Shown here: one piece after another, positions 62,834 to 64,000 of the stretch
Layout: every line of letters starts with the position of its first letter
How positions within the stretch are numbered: the stretch's first letter is position 1
Source: Furcasterigmium furcatum
Taxonomy: Eukaryota; Ascomycota; Sordariomycetes; Glomerellales; Plectosphaerellaceae
Assembly (NCBI GenBank): GCA_001599815.1
Contig: BCIA01000007.1
Span: 620,001-684,000, forward strand
DNA: 64,000 bases
Reading direction: 5' to 3'
Translations under genes and position numbers: made by a program
Notes under the pieces: model-generated
Databases searched by the model: none
Seen by the model: the letters and a program-made list of their open reading frames with translations, nothing else
What the model was told of the DNA's origin: nothing

Positions 62834-64000
62834 ATGGCGGGTGAAATCTTCTCCAACTACGCCTACGGCACACAGTCCCCGGGAGGCACGTCCGGTGGCA
62901 TGAACTTCTGCGGACCGCAGGCGGTGGGTGGTTTCGGGCAGAGTCACCACCTGGATGCGTCAATGTACACAACCGCTTCTCCTCTGGATTCGGGAGTCGA
63001 TCTGGCGAGCGAGCAGGATTATCGGTTGTTCATGGAGCAGCAGCCGATGGTAGGACTTGCTACGGACAAGGAGAAAGGTGAGTGACCTCTGAACCACTCT
63101 TTGCTTTCCGCTTTTGAACGTCAAGTTCGGTTTTTTGTACCCGTAGCTAACGTCGAATCCGCAGACCGGAAACCAATCGACCCGCCGCCAGTTGTCCGAA
63201 TCGAAGTTTCCACAAGAAAAGACCCCAGAGGCGTGTACCTGTCAAGTAAGTCCAAAATCACAGGAATAATGCGGAAAAGAGGAAGAGAAGACGTCTAACG
63301 CCGAGTTCAGATCCGTACTGCTTCATGATCTGCTATCTCAAGAAAATCACAAAAGACGACTCAGGAGAGACACAAGAGGAGGCGGTCGACGGGAGCAAGC
63401 TCTCCGGCAGCATTGTCTCCAGCTTACACAGGCTGAGGAACACGGAAAACCGAGACGTGGGGTACTTTGTCTTTGGGGACATGTACCCGAAGGACCCAGG
63501 AGAATACCGGCTTGCGTTCACCTTGTACGAGATGGCGCGCTCGGGCTCGGCATCGTTCGTGGAGTTGGCCTCCATCGAATCTGCAGCATTCCCCGTGTGG
63601 CCGATCAAGTCCTTCCCAGGCCTGAAACAGTCGACATACCTGACCCGAGCGATCAGTGACCAAGGCGTCCGGGTTCGACTTCGCAAAGACTCCCGCCAGT
63701 CTCTGTCGAACAGGAGGAAACGGCACATGTCCCTCCCGGGAGTCGAGGAGGGCCCGAACTGGTCGCAGAGGAGGCAGCACGTCACGGCACCTCGTCTTGG
63801 AGGCTCGCCCGCACAGACACGATCGACGGAGCCACCGACGAACAGCTCCAGAACATCCCACTCAGTCTCGCCAACTCAACCGACCCAGCAGCGGCAGACG
63901 AACCTGGGCTACTCGATGGCAGGCCACGTCCCCTCTCCGATCGCGACATCACTATACACCGACTCGCTCTCGACGCTCGCGAACCCCCAGCAGTCCCGCG
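62834..64000 (+). CDS. Velvet-domain regulator (VosA/VelC type), 3' end outside window
   Basis: Nuclear regulator of development and secondary metabolism. Exons seen: 62834-63077, 63165-63245 and 63311 to the edge; all phases agree, about 338 residues visible. An N-terminal extension of about 80 residues (YAYGTQSPGGTSGGMNF) precedes the velvet domain: DRKPIDPPPVVRIEV, KDPRGVYLSNPYCFMICYL, a loop KKITKDDSGETQEEAVDG, SGSIVSSLHRLRNTENRD, GYFVFGDMYPKDPGEYRLAF, and FPGLKQSTYLTRAISDQGVRVRLRKD. A basic patch NRRKRH just after it could be a nuclear signal, then a Ser/Pro/Gln-rich disordered tail begins. The RKPIDPPP start and SSLHRL segment favour VosA or VelC over VeA. The domain retains the shape used for DNA binding and heterodimerisation, although the usual SVRxEG segment is replaced by YPKDPGE. 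Confidence 0.9.

Noticed and set aside
1..64000. CRISPR arrays, bacterial operons or phage genes
   Set aside because: Introns, gene families and spacing show nuclear fungal DNA; no spaced palindromic repeat arrays were found.

Overview
The window is nuclear DNA of a filamentous ascomycete, most likely a Sordariomycete. Genes are GC-rich and carry short introns (about 45-90 bases, GT...AG). Several families are typical of moulds: velvet regulator, LaeA-like methyltransferase, fungal CorA-like channel, Zn2Cys6 regulator, PL3 pectate lyase. I resolved 25 protein genes, two of them cut by the window edges. Exon-intron models were worked out by hand from splice sites and frame continuity. No rRNA, complete tRNA, CRISPR array or intact transposon was found.

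Layout. 0-3.3 kb: 3' part of a divergent chitin-synthase-like glycosyltransferase and a multi-pass membrane protein. 3.9-10.9 kb: a likely nitrogen-scavenging cluster with an NCS1 permease, a divergent 2-oxoglutarate/Fe(II) dioxygenase and a one-exon fusion of an isochorismatase-like cysteine hydrolase with an allophanate-hydrolase-type amidase. Its two intergenic regions share GCCGGCGG octamers and GATA sites. 11.9-20.3 kb: an alpha/beta hydrolase, a protein kinase-VWA fusion, a CorA-like membrane protein and a small spliced fragment. 21.7-26.0 kb: two intronless divergent genes for secreted or vesicular enzymes (CapA-like and M61-like) and a small membrane protein. 26.6-32.3 kb: two divergent cytochrome P450s and a GFA/CENP-V-type zinc protein. 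32.6-35.5 kb: a large AAA+ ATPase whose N-terminus copies the histone H3 tail. 37-40.6 kb: LaeA-like methyltransferase and GPI mannosyltransferase II. 43.7-56.5 kb: a conserved fungal protein of unknown role, a CobW-type metallochaperone, a pectate lyase tail to tail with a Zn2Cys6 regulator, an unknown protein and an NAD-dependent epimerase. The last 6.3 kb before 62.8 kb hold no convincing gene and lead into a velvet-domain regulator cut by the right edge.

Two results stand out. First, the AAA+ ATPase begins MARTKQTARKST, identical to histone H3 residues 1-11 plus the initiator Met, at a genuine start codon with a stop nine codons upstream, so the mature protein should expose an H3-like free N-terminus. 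Second, the hydrolase fusion joins the two activities expected for biuret -> allophanate -> CO2 + NH3 on one polypeptide, next to a nucleobase-type permease and a dioxygenase. Functions are inferred from motifs only.
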